Positions 43,179 to 51,689 of a stretch of 64,000 nucleotides of DNA are shown here, piece after piece. The DNA lies in assembly GCF_040499845.1 (NCBI RefSeq), contig NZ_CP159342.1, forward strand, positions 806,001 to 870,000, read 5' to 3'. The notes below the pieces were generated by a model. It worked only from the letters and a program-made list of their open reading frames with translations. It had not been told where the DNA came from and did no database searches. The stretch comes from Micromonospora sp. CCTCC AA 2012012. Lineage in GTDB: Bacteria; Actinomycetota; Actinomycetes; Mycobacteriales; Micromonosporaceae. The position numbers and the translations under genes are program-made. Position 1 is the stretch's first letter. Each line of letters starts with the position of its first letter.

Positions 43179-43386
43179 CTACCTCTCGGACTTCTGCGGG
43201 GTGGTGGGCAGAGCTTCGGGTGTGGCGTGCGCGATGATCATTGCAGCCATCGGGGATGAGATCGCTCGGGCCACCTGGGCAAGCCATGTCACCTGGTCGG
43301 CGGCGCCGAGGTCGCCCGTGGCCGAATCGCGGGGCGGACCCAACGGTAGGGCTGGAGCTTCGGTGGACTCGTCATCGTGGATCTGC
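43179..43386 (-). pseudogene. ORF fragment upstream of the PAP2-like gene, cut by the CRISPR array
   Basis: The minus-strand frame from the array edge to TAG at 43179 reads DESTEAPALPLGPPRDSATGD ... ATPEALPTTPQKSER, with coding-like third positions and no start codon in frame near the array. It ends 9 nt before the PAP2-like start. It may be the 3' part of a gene whose 5' end was lost where the array now lies. No family was recognised. Confidence 0.4.
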
Positions 43387-44012
43387 GGATCACCCCCGCG
43401 TGCGCGGGGAGCAGTTCGTCGTGCCGGACCTCTCCGCGTTCCACCAGGGATCACCCCCGCGTGCGCGGGGAGCAGAGCCGGCGAACGCCGGCGCCGCCGA
43501 GCGCCGTGGGATCACCCCCGCGTGCGCGGGGAGCAGGTGGACCTGGATGTCACGAATGGCCATCGGTCCGGATCACCCCCCGCGTGCGCGGGGAGCAGGA
43601 GACGGGTACCGCCGGCACCGGCCAGTACCGGGGATCACCCCCGCGTGCGCGGGGAGCAGTTCGGCGCGGCTGGAAGCGGCGCCGGGCGTCGGGATCACCC
43701 GCGTGCGCGGGGAGCAGGGCTCGCGCGCGGGGGGGTCTACGGACGGGGATCACCCCCGCGTGCGCGGGGAGCAGGTCCTCCAACCGGCGTTCACGGCGTG
43801 GTGGGGCGGATCACCCCCGCGTGCGCGGGGAGCGGGGCACGGTCACGGCCAGCGCCGGCCAGTCCCGCGGATCACCCCCGCGTGCGCGGGGAGCGGGGCA
43901 CGGTCACGGCCAGCGCCGGCCAGTCCCGCGGATCACCCCCGCGTGCGCGGGGAGCAGTGCAGGGTGGGCAGCCACGCCGTGGCCAGCTCCGGATCACCCC
44001 CGCGTGCGCGGG
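43387..44012. CRISPR. Orphan type I-E-like CRISPR array, 11 repeats and 10 spacers
   Basis: The 28-bp repeat starts GGATCACCCCCGCG and ends GCGGGGAGCAG; its reverse complement has the CTGCTCCCCGCG form of actinobacterial type I-E repeats, so transcription is probably on the minus strand. Repeats start at 43387, 43448, 43509, 43570, 43632, 43692, 43747, 43808, 43869, 43930 and 43991. Repeat 4 has one extra C, repeat 6 lacks two bases, repeats 8 and 9 end GCGG, and repeat 11 stops after 22 bases. Spacers are 33 nt, except 32 and 29 nt beside repeat 6. Spacers 8 and 9 are identical. No cas genes are in the window. Confidence 0.97.
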
Positions 44013-44014
44013 AC

Positions 44015-44383
44015 GCCTGGTGTGGCTTCCGCCTGGTTGTGGAGAAGCTCATGGAGACGCATGCCCTCGACCGGGGATTCGCCCGCGCCTTCATCGCTGA
44101 GCTACCCGAGGAAGCCGGCTTCACCGCCGATCGCGTCCGAACGCTGCGCATGCTGGCCGAACTCGTCGGCCGCGCGCGCACGACCGGGGAGCTTCGGGAC
44201 GACTTCGTGCTGGAGGACCTCATCCTGGCGCTGATGGCGAACGAAGGAATACGAGCCGAGTCGCCCGACAGACGTGTGGCCGCCGCCCGCCGCTTCGCGG
44301 CACTCATGATCCAGTCGTTCCAGACGAGCCCGACCCGGTCCCCGCTTCCGCCAGCCGTCCGGCTGCCGTTGTCCCCGACGTAA
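44015..44383 (+). pseudogene. 5'-truncated TetR-family regulator (C-terminal domain only)
   Basis: From about 44027 the frame reads FRLVVEKLMETHALDRGFARAF ... LRMLAELVGRARTTGELRDDF ... EDLILALMANEGI ... AARRFAALMIQSF, a typical TetR ligand-binding C-terminus. The DNA-binding half is missing; its place is taken by the last, partial CRISPR repeat, which runs into it without a gap. Internal GTG 44039 or ATG 44051 could start a short peptide, but it could not bind DNA. The array and this gene were probably joined by a deletion or insertion. Confidence 0.75.
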
Positions 44384-44566
44384 GCCACCCACATCGTGCG
44401 AGTCCACGCACGGCAGTGGTCCGGCGACGGGGCTGCCGCACACTGCGGCGTCCCACTCCGGGGGCCCGCTCGGTCCGCATGGCAGTCCACCTCGGCCCCC
44501 CGGGTGAGCGGTGCGTGGTGACCCGCCAGGACCGACCGGCACCACGAACAGCTGGGAACGGGCCGC

Positions 44567-46267
44567 TCAGGCGGTGACGCCGGTCAGCTTCCGCCAGGTG
44601 TCGCGACGGGTGGCCTGCCGTACCGGATCAGCCACCGGCGCCGCCGCCAGCAGCCGCCGGGTGTACGGGTGCTGAGGTGCCCCGAGCACCTGCGCCGCCG
44701 GACCCTGCTCCACGACCAGACCGCCGCGCATCACCGCCACCCGGTCGGCGAGTTGCTCCACGACGGCGAGGTCGTGGCTGATGAACAGGCAGGCGAAGCC
44801 GAACTCGCCGCGCAGCTCCTGGAGCAGCTCCAGCACCCTGGCCTGTACCGACACGTCCAGGGCACTGGTCGGCTCGTCGGCGACCAGCAGCACCGGGTCG
44901 AGTGCCAGAGCCCGGGCGATGCCCACCCGCTGCCGCTGCCCGCCGGACATCTCGTGTGGATACCGGTCCCGCAGCCCGGCTGGCAGTCGCACCGCGTCCA
45001 GCAACTCGTCCACCCGGCGCCGCCGCTGCGTGGCGTCGCCGCCGCCGTGCAGCCGCAGCGGCTCCGCGACGCTCTGACCCACCGTCCACCGCGGGTTGAG
45101 TGACGAGGCCGGGTCCTGGAACACGAAACCGGTGCGCGAGCGGACCGCCCGCAGTTCCCGGGTGCTGCGGCGACCCGGCCTGCCGGCCCGGGCGACGTCG
45201 ACCCCGGCCACGACGACCTCACCGGCGACCACCGGGGCGAGGCCGATGAGCGCCCGGCCGACCGTGGACTTGCCGGACCCGGACTCGCCGACCAGGCCGA
45301 GCAGCTCACCGGCCTCGATGTGCAGCGACACATGGTTGACGGCCCGGACCGGGTCGACACCGCGGCGGGCGGGATACTCGACGACCACGTCCCGCAGTCG
45401 GACTGTCGGCTCCGAGGTCGGTGCCTCGCCGGCCGGACCTGCCCCCGGCTCGACTGGATCCGGCCGGTCCGCGGGCCGGGGCACGGCGTCGAGCAGCACC
45501 CGCGTGTACTCGTGCGTCGGCGACCCGAACAGCTCATCGACCGGTGCGTGCTCGACCACCAGTCCGTCGCGCAGGACCACCACCTCGTCGGCGATGTCCG
45601 CGACCACGCCCATGTCGTGGGTGATCAGCAGGATCGCCATGTCGAGCCGGTCCCGCAGTTCCCGCAGCAGGTCGAGGATCCCGGCCTGCACCGTGACGTC
45701 CAACGCGGTGGTCGGCTCGTCGGCGATCAGCAACGGGGGGTCGCAGCTGATCGCCATCGCGATCATCGCCCGCTGCAACTGGCCGCCGGACAACTCGTGC
45801 GGGTACGACCGGATGATCCGCCGTGGATCGTCGAGCCCGACCGACGCGAGCAGCTCGTGCACCCGCTGGTCGGCGGCCCGCCGGCCGACCGGGCGGTGGG
45901 TGCGGATCGCCTCGGTGATCTGGTGACCGACGGTCAGCACCGGGTTCAACGCGGTCATCGGCTCCTGGAAGACGGTGCCGATGCGGCCGCCGCGCACCTG
46001 CCGCAACAGCTCGGGATCGGCGTCGACGAGCTCGACACCGTCGAGTCGGATGCTGCCCTCGACCCGGGCCGTCGCGGGCAGCAGGCCGAGCGCCGCCATG
46101 GCTGTGACGCTCTTGCCGGAGCCGGACTCGCCGACCAGGGCGAGGACGCGCCCGCGACGCAGCTCGAAGGCCACGTCGCGGGTCGCGTCGACGCTCACCC
46201 CGTCCGCCGGGAACGAGATGGACAGGCCGTCCACCGCGAGCAGCGGTGTCGAGGTGTGCTCTGTCAT
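44567..46267 (-). CDS. ABC importer, fused double ATPase (DppD-DppF type), system 1
   Basis: Energises import of a peptide-like or organosulfur substrate; 566 residues holding both ATPases of an Opp/Dpp system in one chain. NBD1 has Walker A GESGSGKSV, signature LSGGQ and Walker B LLIADEP; NBD2 has GESGSGKST, MSGGQ and LLVADEP. Each ends with the oligopeptide-transporter extension (SPTHEYTRVLLDA and APQHPYTRRLLAA). ATG 46267 overlaps the substrate-binding protein's stop (TGATG). Gene order on the minus strand is permease, permease, binding protein, ATPase. The substrate is inferred from the neighbouring monooxygenases and leader peptides. Confidence 0.93.
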   Translation of the reverse strand: MTEHTSTPLLAVDGLSISFPADGVSVDATRDVAFELRRGRVLALVGESGSGKSVTAMAALGLLPATARVEGSIRLDGVELVDADPELLRQVRGGRIGTVFQEPMTALNPVLTVGHQITEAIRTHRPVGRRAADQRVHELLASVGLDDPRRIIRSYPHELSGGQLQRAMIAMAISCDPPLLIADEPTTALDVTVQAGILDLLRELRDRLDMAILLITHDMGVVADIADEVVVLRDGLVVEHAPVDELFGSPTHEYTRVLLDAVPRPADRPDPVEPGAGPAGEAPTSEPTVRLRDVVVEYPARRGVDPVRAVNHVSLHIEAGELLGLVGESGSGKSTVGRALIGLAPVVAGEVVVAGVDVARAGRPGRRSTRELRAVRSRTGFVFQDPASSLNPRWTVGQSVAEPLRLHGGGDATQRRRRVDELLDAVRLPAGLRDRYPHEMSGGQRQRVGIARALALDPVLLVADEPTSALDVSVQARVLELLQELRGEFGFACLFISHDLAVVEQLADRVAVMRGGLVVEQGPAAQVLGAPQHPYTRRLLAAAPVADPVRQATRRDTWRKLTGVTA

Positions 46268-47934
46268 CACTGCTTCAGCGAGACCTTCAGGTAGTTGGGG
46301 TAGGCGGGGAACGACGCCACGAAGAAGTTGGTCACGTTCGAGCCGTGCAGGAACGAGTTCTTCGTGTAGGTCAGCGGGACGACTGGCGCGTCGGTGAGGA
46401 TCCGCTTGTCGGCCTGCGCCCAGAGGGCCTGCGCCTTCGCCGGGTCGGTCTCCGCGGTCGCCTGGGCGATCAGCGCGTCCACCTCCGGCTGCGAGTAGCG
46501 GGAGAGGTTGTAGCCGCCCCCACCGATCTCGCTGGAGGCGAAGAGCGGCTGGATGTTGCCGTTCGCGCTCGGGAAGTCCGGCTGCCAGCTGCTCAGGGTC
46601 AGGTCGTAGTCGCCGGCGTCACCGGTGACCGCGGCGGTCCAAGTCTCCTCGTCCAGCGGCTTGATGGTGACGGTGATGCCGGCCCGCTGCAGGCCCTGCT
46701 GGATCGCCTGGGCCTTGCTGAGGGTCTGCGGGTCGTTCTTCACCACGAGGCTCAGCGCAAGGCTGGTCTTGCCGGCCTCGGCCAGCAGCTGCTTGGCCTT
46801 GGCCACGTCACCCGACGGGTCGGCCTGGTAGAGGTTGTAGTCGACCCGGCCGGGGATGCCCGGGGTGATCAGCGTGCTGGCGAGGTCCCCGCCGATGGCG
46901 CCGCCGGACGCGACCTGGTAGGCCCGCTTGTCCACCGCGTATTGAATCGCCTGGCGCACCTTGACGTCGGTGAGCGGGGCGCGGCGGTTGTTCAGCGCCA
47001 GGTACGACAGGGCACCCGCGTCGGAGGTGACCAGCCGCTGCTTGGCGCTCGGGTTCTGCTGGACCTGCGCGAGCTGGGCCGGCGGGACGAAGCCGGCCCC
47101 GAAGGCGCTGCGGTCGTCGCCGGAGTCGGCGATCAGCCGCTGCGCCGCAACGGTGTTCTCCTGGCCCAGCTGGAACACGACCTGGTCCGGGCCGGCGGTA
47201 CGTACCTCGTCGGTCTTGGCGTCCCAGTTAGGGTTGCGGGCCAGCCGCACTGCGCTGCCCTGCTGGTAGGACTGGACCTGGTACGGCCCGGACGCCACCG
47301 GGTTGCGGGTGTAGGTCTTCGGGTCGTCCTTCGCCTTCGGCACCGGTGCGAACGCCGGCATGGACGCGATCCAGGGCCAGTCGCCGTACGCCGTCTTCAG
47401 CCGGAACACGACTGTCTTCGCGTCCGGGACCTGGACCGAGTCGAGCTGCCCGCCCGCGTACGGGCCCTTGTAGGTGTCACCGCCGGTCAGCAGGCTCTTG
47501 TGGTATCCGAGCCCACCGGACAGTTCCGGCGCGAAGGACCGCTCGACGCCGTACTTGACGTCGGCGGCGGTGATCTGCGTGCCGTCGGCGTACTTCAGGC
47601 CGTCCTTGAGGTGGTAGGTCCAGGTGCGGCCGCCGTCGCTGCTGGTGCCGGTGTCGGTGGCGAGGTCCGGCACCACCCGGGCCGGCTTGCCCGGCTGGAT
47701 GTCCCAGGTGGTGAGCCGCCGCAGGACCAGGCCCAGGCTGGTGATGGCCAGGCCCTGGCTCTTCGCCGGATCGAAGTTCATCTCGGTGGCGGAGGTGGGG
47801 ATGGTCAGCGTGCCGCCCCGGTGGGTGCCTTCGGTGGACGACCCGGCCGTCGGGCTCGTCGGGTTGGCGTTGCAGGCGGTCAGGGTGAGCGCTGCGGCAA
47901 GCGCCGCGGCACCGAACGCAAGGGATTTCTTCAC
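46267..47934 (-). CDS. ABC importer substrate-binding lipoprotein (family 5), system 1
   Basis: Extracytoplasmic solute-binding lipoprotein, 555 residues. The signal peptide VKKSLAFGAAALAAALTLTAC ends in a lipobox (LTAC). The family 5 signature region is RVVPDLATDTGTSSDGGRTWTYHLKDGLKYADGTQITAADVKYGVER. GTG 47934 is preceded by GGAAAGGAAC. It lies between the permeases and the ATPase. Family members bind peptides, nickel chelates, glycosides or other organics, so the ligand cannot be set from sequence; an organosulfur compound is inferred from context. Confidence 0.93.
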   Translation of the reverse strand: MKKSLAFGAAALAAALTLTACNANPTSPTAGSSTEGTHRGGTLTIPTSATEMNFDPAKSQGLAITSLGLVLRRLTTWDIQPGKPARVVPDLATDTGTSSDGGRTWTYHLKDGLKYADGTQITAADVKYGVERSFAPELSGGLGYHKSLLTGGDTYKGPYAGGQLDSVQVPDAKTVVFRLKTAYGDWPWIASMPAFAPVPKAKDDPKTYTRNPVASGPYQVQSYQQGSAVRLARNPNWDAKTDEVRTAGPDQVVFQLGQENTVAAQRLIADSGDDRSAFGAGFVPPAQLAQVQQNPSAKQRLVTSDAGALSYLALNNRRAPLTDVKVRQAIQYAVDKRAYQVASGGAIGGDLASTLITPGIPGRVDYNLYQADPSGDVAKAKQLLAEAGKTSLALSLVVKNDPQTLSKAQAIQQGLQRAGITVTIKPLDEETWTAAVTGDAGDYDLTLSSWQPDFPSANGNIQPLFASSEIGGGGYNLSRYSQPEVDALIAQATAETDPAKAQALWAQADKRILTDAPVVPLTYTKNSFLHGSNVTNFFVASFPAYPNYLKVSLKQ

Positions 47935-47963
47935 GGTGTTCCTTTCCGGATCCACCGGACGCG

Positions 47964-48956
47964 TCAGCGCCCGATGCGGGGGTCGAGCACCCCGTAGACG
48001 AGGTCCACGAGGAAGTTGGCCAGGACGATGAGGAAGGCGGCGAACAGGGTCACGCCGACGATCAGCGGCAGATCGACGTTGCCCACCGCGTCGAGCAGCA
48101 GGGAGCCCAGACCGGGCATGCTGAACACCCGCTCGGTGATGACCGCGCCGCCGAGCAGTGAGCCCAGGTCGAGCCCGAAGACCGTGACCACCGGGATGAG
48201 CACGTTGCGCAGGGCGTGCCGGCCGACGACCCGCCGCTCCCGCAGACCCTTCGCCCGGGCGGTACGCACGTAGTCCTCGGCCAGCGCCTCCAGCATCTGA
48301 CCCCGGGTGAGCCGGGCGTAGATCGCCGCCGTGAGCAGCGCGAGCACACACCAGGGCAGGATCAGGTGCCAGAGCCAGCCGACCGGGTCCTCGGTCAGCG
48401 GCACGTAGCCGCTGACCGGCACCACGTTCAGCGTGAAGCCGAACAGCAGGATGCCGAGCAGACCGACCAGGTAGCTCGGTGCCGACACGCCGATGGTCGC
48501 GCCGGTCATCGCCAGCCGGTCGAGGACGCCGCCGCGGCGCACGGCGGAGACGACGCCGGCGCCGACGCCGAGCAGCAGCCACAGCAGCGCGGCGCCGAGG
48601 GCGACGGAGAAGGTCACCGGGGCGCGTTCGACGATGAGCTGGGTGACCGACTCGTTGAGCCGGAACGAGTACCCGAAGCAGGGGGCGGCGCAGTGCACGG
48701 CCGCCGGGCCGGCGCCGAAGGTGCGGCCGGCGACGATGCCGGCGAGGAAGTCGAGGTACTGCCGGATCCACGACTCGTCGTAGCCCATGAACGCCCGGGC
48801 GTCGGCGAGCCGCTGCGGGGTGCAGGGCTTGCCGCAGGACAGTTGCGCCGGGTCGGCGGGCAGCAGGTAGAACACGGCGTAGGTCAGCACGCTGACGGCC
48901 AGCAGCGTCGCCACCATGGCGAGCAGGCGACCGCCGAGGTACCGCAGGTGGTTCAT
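47964..48956 (-). CDS. ABC importer permease (DppB type), system 1
   Basis: A 330-residue inner-membrane permease with six helices. The EAA loop is visible as EDYVRTARAKGLRERRVVGRHALRNVLIPVV, and the C-terminus YGVLDPRIGR is the family's standard ending. An unusual insertion between TM1 and TM2 contains four Cys (SCGKPCTPQRL ... HCAAPCFG), probably extracytoplasmic. ATG 48956 overlaps the preceding permease stop by 4 nt. Confidence 0.93.
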   Translation of the reverse strand: MNHLRYLGGRLLAMVATLLAVSVLTYAVFYLLPADPAQLSCGKPCTPQRLADARAFMGYDESWIRQYLDFLAGIVAGRTFGAGPAAVHCAAPCFGYSFRLNESVTQLIVERAPVTFSVALGAALLWLLLGVGAGVVSAVRRGGVLDRLAMTGATIGVSAPSYLVGLLGILLFGFTLNVVPVSGYVPLTEDPVGWLWHLILPWCVLALLTAAIYARLTRGQMLEALAEDYVRTARAKGLRERRVVGRHALRNVLIPVVTVFGLDLGSLLGGAVITERVFSMPGLGSLLLDAVGNVDLPLIVGVTLFAAFLIVLANFLVDLVYGVLDPRIGR

Positions 48957-49885
48957 CGGCGTAGCCCGTCCGCACGCGGGTCCAGCGCGTCGCGCAGGCC
49001 GTCACCGAGCAGGTTGAAGCCGAGCGTCACCAGGAACAGGGCGGCGCCCGGGAAGATCAGGAACATCGGGTCGGTCTGCACCCAGGCGATTGCGTCGCCG
49101 ATGGAGCGGCCCCACGCTGGAGTGGGCGGCGGTACCCCGACACCGAGGAAGGACAGCGCGGCTTCGGCCCCGATCATGCCGGGGATCGACGCGGTGGCGT
49201 AGACGATGACGGTGGCGGACAGGTTGGGCAGCAGCTGTCGGAACAGGATGTGACCGGACCCGGCCCCGAGCGCGGTGGAGGCGACCACGAAGGTGCGCCG
49301 CCGTAGGGACAGGGTCTGCCCACGCACCACCCGGGCCATCGTCGGCCAGCCGAAGAAGCCGATCACCAGGACGAGCAGCAACGGCTTCGGGAAGCCGGCC
49401 GGGACGATTGCGCCGAGCGCGATGACGAAGACGAGCCAGGGAAAGCCGATCAGCACGTCGATCGCCCGGCTGACCGCCCGGTCGTACCAACCGCCGTACC
49501 AGCCGGCCGTGATCCCGACGAGCAGGCCGAGCAGCACGGAGACCGCGGTCGCGGCCAGGCCGACCAGCAGCGACGTGCGTGCGCCGTGTACGACGATCGC
49601 GAATAGGTCCCGGCCGGTCATCGGCTCCACGCCGAACCAGTGGTCGGCGCTGATGCCACCGCCGGTGCCCAGCGGGACACCGCCGTCGGAGAGCGCGTCC
49701 AGGTGATAGGTGTACGGGTCCTCGCCGGCGAGGGAGCCGAGCAGCGGCGCGGTGAGGGCGACGGCCAGGAATAGAGCGACGAGCGCGGCGCCGGTCAGTG
49801 CCGCTCGCTCGGACAGCAGCCGGCGGGCCGGTGATCGGACGGGGCGGTCCGTGATACCTCTGGGGGCGGGGGTGGTGACGGGCAC
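48953..49885 (-). CDS. ABC importer permease (DppC type), system 1
   Basis: A 310-residue permease, first gene of the minus-strand import operon. The start is GTG 49885 (VPVTTPAPRG) with AAGGAAA upstream; the open frame to 50005 adds an Arg-rich stretch that is unlikely to be translated. DHWFGVEPMTGRDLFAIVVHGARTSL and the EAA-like loop SLRRRTFVVASTALGAGSGHILFRQLLPN identify the DppC family. It is probably expressed from a promoter near the conserved 17-bp site at 50008. Confidence 0.93.
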   Translation of the reverse strand: MPVTTPAPRGITDRPVRSPARRLLSERAALTGAALVALFLAVALTAPLLGSLAGEDPYTYHLDALSDGGVPLGTGGGISADHWFGVEPMTGRDLFAIVVHGARTSLLVGLAATAVSVLLGLLVGITAGWYGGWYDRAVSRAIDVLIGFPWLVFVIALGAIVPAGFPKPLLLVLVIGFFGWPTMARVVRGQTLSLRRRTFVVASTALGAGSGHILFRQLLPNLSATVIVYATASIPGMIGAEAALSFLGVGVPPPTPAWGRSIGDAIAWVQTDPMFLIFPGAALFLVTLGFNLLGDGLRDALDPRADGLRR

Positions 49886-50007
49886 GGGGCGTTTCCTTGG
49901 CGGGGCAGGGCGTCGGGATGATGGACCGGTCAGTGCTCGACCGGGTGACATCGCCGTCGCATGACTGGCTCTCTCACGTCGACGCGCCAGGCGGCGTCCA
50001 GCCATTA

Positions 50008-50024
50008 CCCACTAAACCTATAGG
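50008..50024. promoter_or_regulatory. 17-bp dyad site A (before import operon 1)
   Basis: CCCAC-TAAACCT-ATAGG, one of four sites of the form CC[CT][AT]C-N7-[AG]T[AG]GG in this region. It lies 123 bp upstream of the permease start. AT-rich compared with flanking DNA. Shared with sites at 51139, 53668 and 55439; the binding factor is unknown. Confidence 0.65.
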
Positions 50025-50092
50025 GATGGCCGGCAAAAAGGATAGGCCGGGAGAGGTGGAACACAGCGGATCCGTCGGCGCGACCGGGCCGG

Positions 50093-51097
50093 TCAGCCCC
50101 CCGGGTGCCAGCCGAGCAACGGGCCGAGCCGGGTCGAGATGTCGGTGAGCAGTTGCACGTAGTCGTCGTGCTCGAAGGTGAACGGCAGCGCGAAGGCCAC
50201 CTCGTCGACCTCCCGGAACGCCGCGAGGGAGGTCAGTTCCTCGGCGATGCGCTCCGCCGGACCGACCAGATCGCGGGCGAACATCATCCGGGCCGGCCCC
50301 TGGGGCGTCGCCGTGCGGGGGGTGCGCCGGTCGACGTACTCCTGGTAGCGGGCGCGCTGCTCGGAGGTGGCGCTGTCGGTAGGGATGACCACCAGCCCCT
50401 GCGACACCCGGGCGGCCGGCCCCTCCGGGTGGTGGGCACGGTACGTCCGGATGTGCGAGAGCTGGATCTCGTCGAAGTCGGTGGCCTCCTCGGCCTTGAC
50501 CACGCTGCTGGTGAGCAGGTTCATGCCCTGCTCGCCGGCCCACCGGGCGGAACGCAGGCTGCCAGCGCCGTACCACATCCGGGCGGCCAGGCCGGGGGAG
50601 TGCGGTTGCACCCGGCGGGAGAAGGCCTCGAAGCCCTCGACGCCGTCGACGTCGCTGGCCGGCTCGCCGCGGACGAGATCGAGAAGTCGACGGACCCGGG
50701 CGTAGCCGAAGTCCTCGGCGTCGCCGGTGTCCGGGTACAGGGCGTGCCGCACCCGGTCGTAGTGCATCGGCGGGCCCACGCTCACGCCCGGGTTGAGCCG
50801 TCCACCGGAGAGGACGTCGACCGTGGCCAGGTCCTCCGCGAGTCGTAGCGGGTTCTCCCAGCCGAGCGGGGTGACGGCCGTGCCGAGCTCGATGCGCCGG
50901 GTGCGCTGGGAGGCCGCCGCGAGGACGGCGACTGGTGAGGAGATGCCGTACTGGAGGTGCCGGTGGCGTACCCAGGCACTGTCGAAGCCGAGCTGCTCGC
51001 CCAGCTCGATGAGGGCCAGCGTCGATTCGTGGCCCGTGCGCGGGTCCGTCTCGTCGAACAGCCCGATGGTGAGGAAGCCGAGCTTGCGCAGAGGCAC
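50093..51097 (-). CDS. LLM-class flavin-dependent oxidoreductase
   Basis: A 334-residue TIM-barrel monooxygenase of the bacterial luciferase family, likely FMNH2-dependent, using reduced flavin from the neighbouring reductase. Visible blocks are LGFLTIGLFDETDP, LGEQLGFDSAWVRHRHL, RIELGTAVTPLGWENPLRLAEDLATVDVLSGGRLNPGVSVG and GPAERIAEELTSL near the end. The start is GTG 51097 with GGAGA upstream. It points away from the flavoprotein operon and shares with it the 17-bp site at 51139, then reads toward import operon 1. The substrate is unknown; a sulfonate or sulfone is plausible from context. Confidence 0.9.
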   Translation of the reverse strand: MPLRKLGFLTIGLFDETDPRTGHESTLALIELGEQLGFDSAWVRHRHLQYGISSPVAVLAAASQRTRRIELGTAVTPLGWENPLRLAEDLATVDVLSGGRLNPGVSVGPPMHYDRVRHALYPDTGDAEDFGYARVRRLLDLVRGEPASDVDGVEGFEAFSRRVQPHSPGLAARMWYGAGSLRSARWAGEQGMNLLTSSVVKAEEATDFDEIQLSHIRTYRAHHPEGPAARVSQGLVVIPTDSATSEQRARYQEYVDRRTPRTATPQGPARMMFARDLVGPAERIAEELTSLAAFREVDEVAFALPFTFEHDDYVQLLTDISTRLGPLLGWHPGG

Positions 51098-51138
51098 CGG
51101 TATCTCCGTCGCTGCTGGTAGGGGTCGGGCCAGGATAA

Positions 51139-51155
51139 CCCTCCTAACCCATGGG
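51139..51155. promoter_or_regulatory. 17-bp dyad site C (divergent: LLM gene and flavoprotein operon)
   Basis: CCCTC-CTAACCC-ATGGG, the most degenerate of the four related sites. It sits 42 bp upstream of the LLM start on the minus strand and 43 bp before the leader-peptide ATG at 51198, immediately upstream of where the -35 of that promoter should lie. Confidence 0.5.
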
Positions 51156-51185
51156 AAATATATGAGAGGTGAGTGTGCGGGCCGC

Positions 51186-51191
51186 TAGTGT
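51186..51191 (+). promoter_or_regulatory. -10 element of the flavoprotein leader transcript
   Basis: TAGTGT lies 6 nt before ATG 51198, fitting a leaderless transcript that begins with the leader-peptide start codon. Confidence 0.55.
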
Positions 51192-51197
51192 CGCCGT

Positions 51198-51269
51198 ATG
51201 AACCGGAGCACGCGTCTCACCCGGCGCCGCTTCGTCGACTTCCTCCGGGTGTGCAGCTGCGCCTGTTGA
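51198..51269 (+). CDS. Cysteine-rich leader peptide (23 residues) of the flavoprotein operon
   Basis: Encodes MNRST followed by RLTRRRFVDFLRVCSCAC, ending in three alternating Cys codons at a TGA stop. It shares the L-x-T-x-R-x-x-V-D-F-x-R-V-x-S pattern with two other leader peptides downstream. Poly-Cys short ORFs of this kind act as cysteine-responsive attenuators in mycobacteria: ribosomes stall when charged Cys-tRNA is scarce and let the operon be expressed. About 360 nt separate it from the first enzyme gene. It is too short for ordinary gene finding but strongly supported by the family pattern and its position. Confidence 0.82.
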   Translation: MNRSTRLTRRRFVDFLRVCSCAC

Positions 51270-51292
51270 GGCCGACGGCGCCGCTGCCCTGC

Positions 51293-51550
51293 GGCGCCTC
51301 AACCACCGACACCCGCTCTCGGCGACCACGCCGGCCCCCTCGCCGCCGCACCGGCCCGGGCGCCTCCCTGCGCCGACGCGCCACCCGACCGGCGTCGCGT
51401 CGGCCCGTGCCGTGCCCGGCGGGCGCCTCAACCACCGACACCCGCTCTCGGCGACCACGCCGGCCCCCTCGCCGCCGCACCGGCCCGGGCGCCTCCCTGC
51501 GCCGACGCGCCACCCGACCGGCGTCGCGTCGGCCCGTGCCGTGCCCGGCG
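51293..51550 (+). repeat. Perfect 129-bp tandem duplication in the flavoprotein leader
   Basis: 51293-51421 and 51422-51550 are identical over all 129 bases as far as I can read. The duplication lies between the leader peptide and the short ORF before the flavoprotein gene, so it doubles any attenuator hairpin in the unit. 129 is divisible by three, so the open frame through it is kept, but I see no evidence that it is translated. Confidence 0.9.
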
Positions 51551-51629
51551 TCGGCACCCGCCACCCCGGCACCGGGCACCGGCCCGCCACGTTCGCACGA
51601 TCCGGCCCTCCTCGACAGAAGGACCCGCC

Positions 51630-51689
51630 ATGACCATGACCCGTACCCGCCCGCAGGCGCGCCGCAGCAGCGCCGGGGCGACCCCGTGA
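51630..51689 (+). CDS. 19-residue short ORF coupled to the flavoprotein gene
   Basis: ATG 51630, with a strong AGAAGGA ribosome site, encodes MTMTRTRPQARRSSAGATP and stops within a GTGA overlap with the flavoprotein start. The flavoprotein start has no ribosome site of its own, so translation probably arrives through this ORF. A similar short coupled ORF precedes the DUF1684 gene. Confidence 0.6.
   Translation: MTMTRTRPQARRSSAGATP

Noticed and set aside
43241..44383. Long frames through the CRISPR array giving repeated SPPRARGA and ITPACAGS peptides
   Set aside because: These are translations of the repeat DNA. Only the TetR-like end from about 44027 is real protein sequence.
49937..49984. 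Possible fourth leader peptide on the minus strand after site A (VREPVMRRRCHPVEH)
   Set aside because: It has one Cys and an RRxxH-like stretch but lacks the V-D-[FL]-x-R-V core and the Cys-rich end; not strong enough to annotate.
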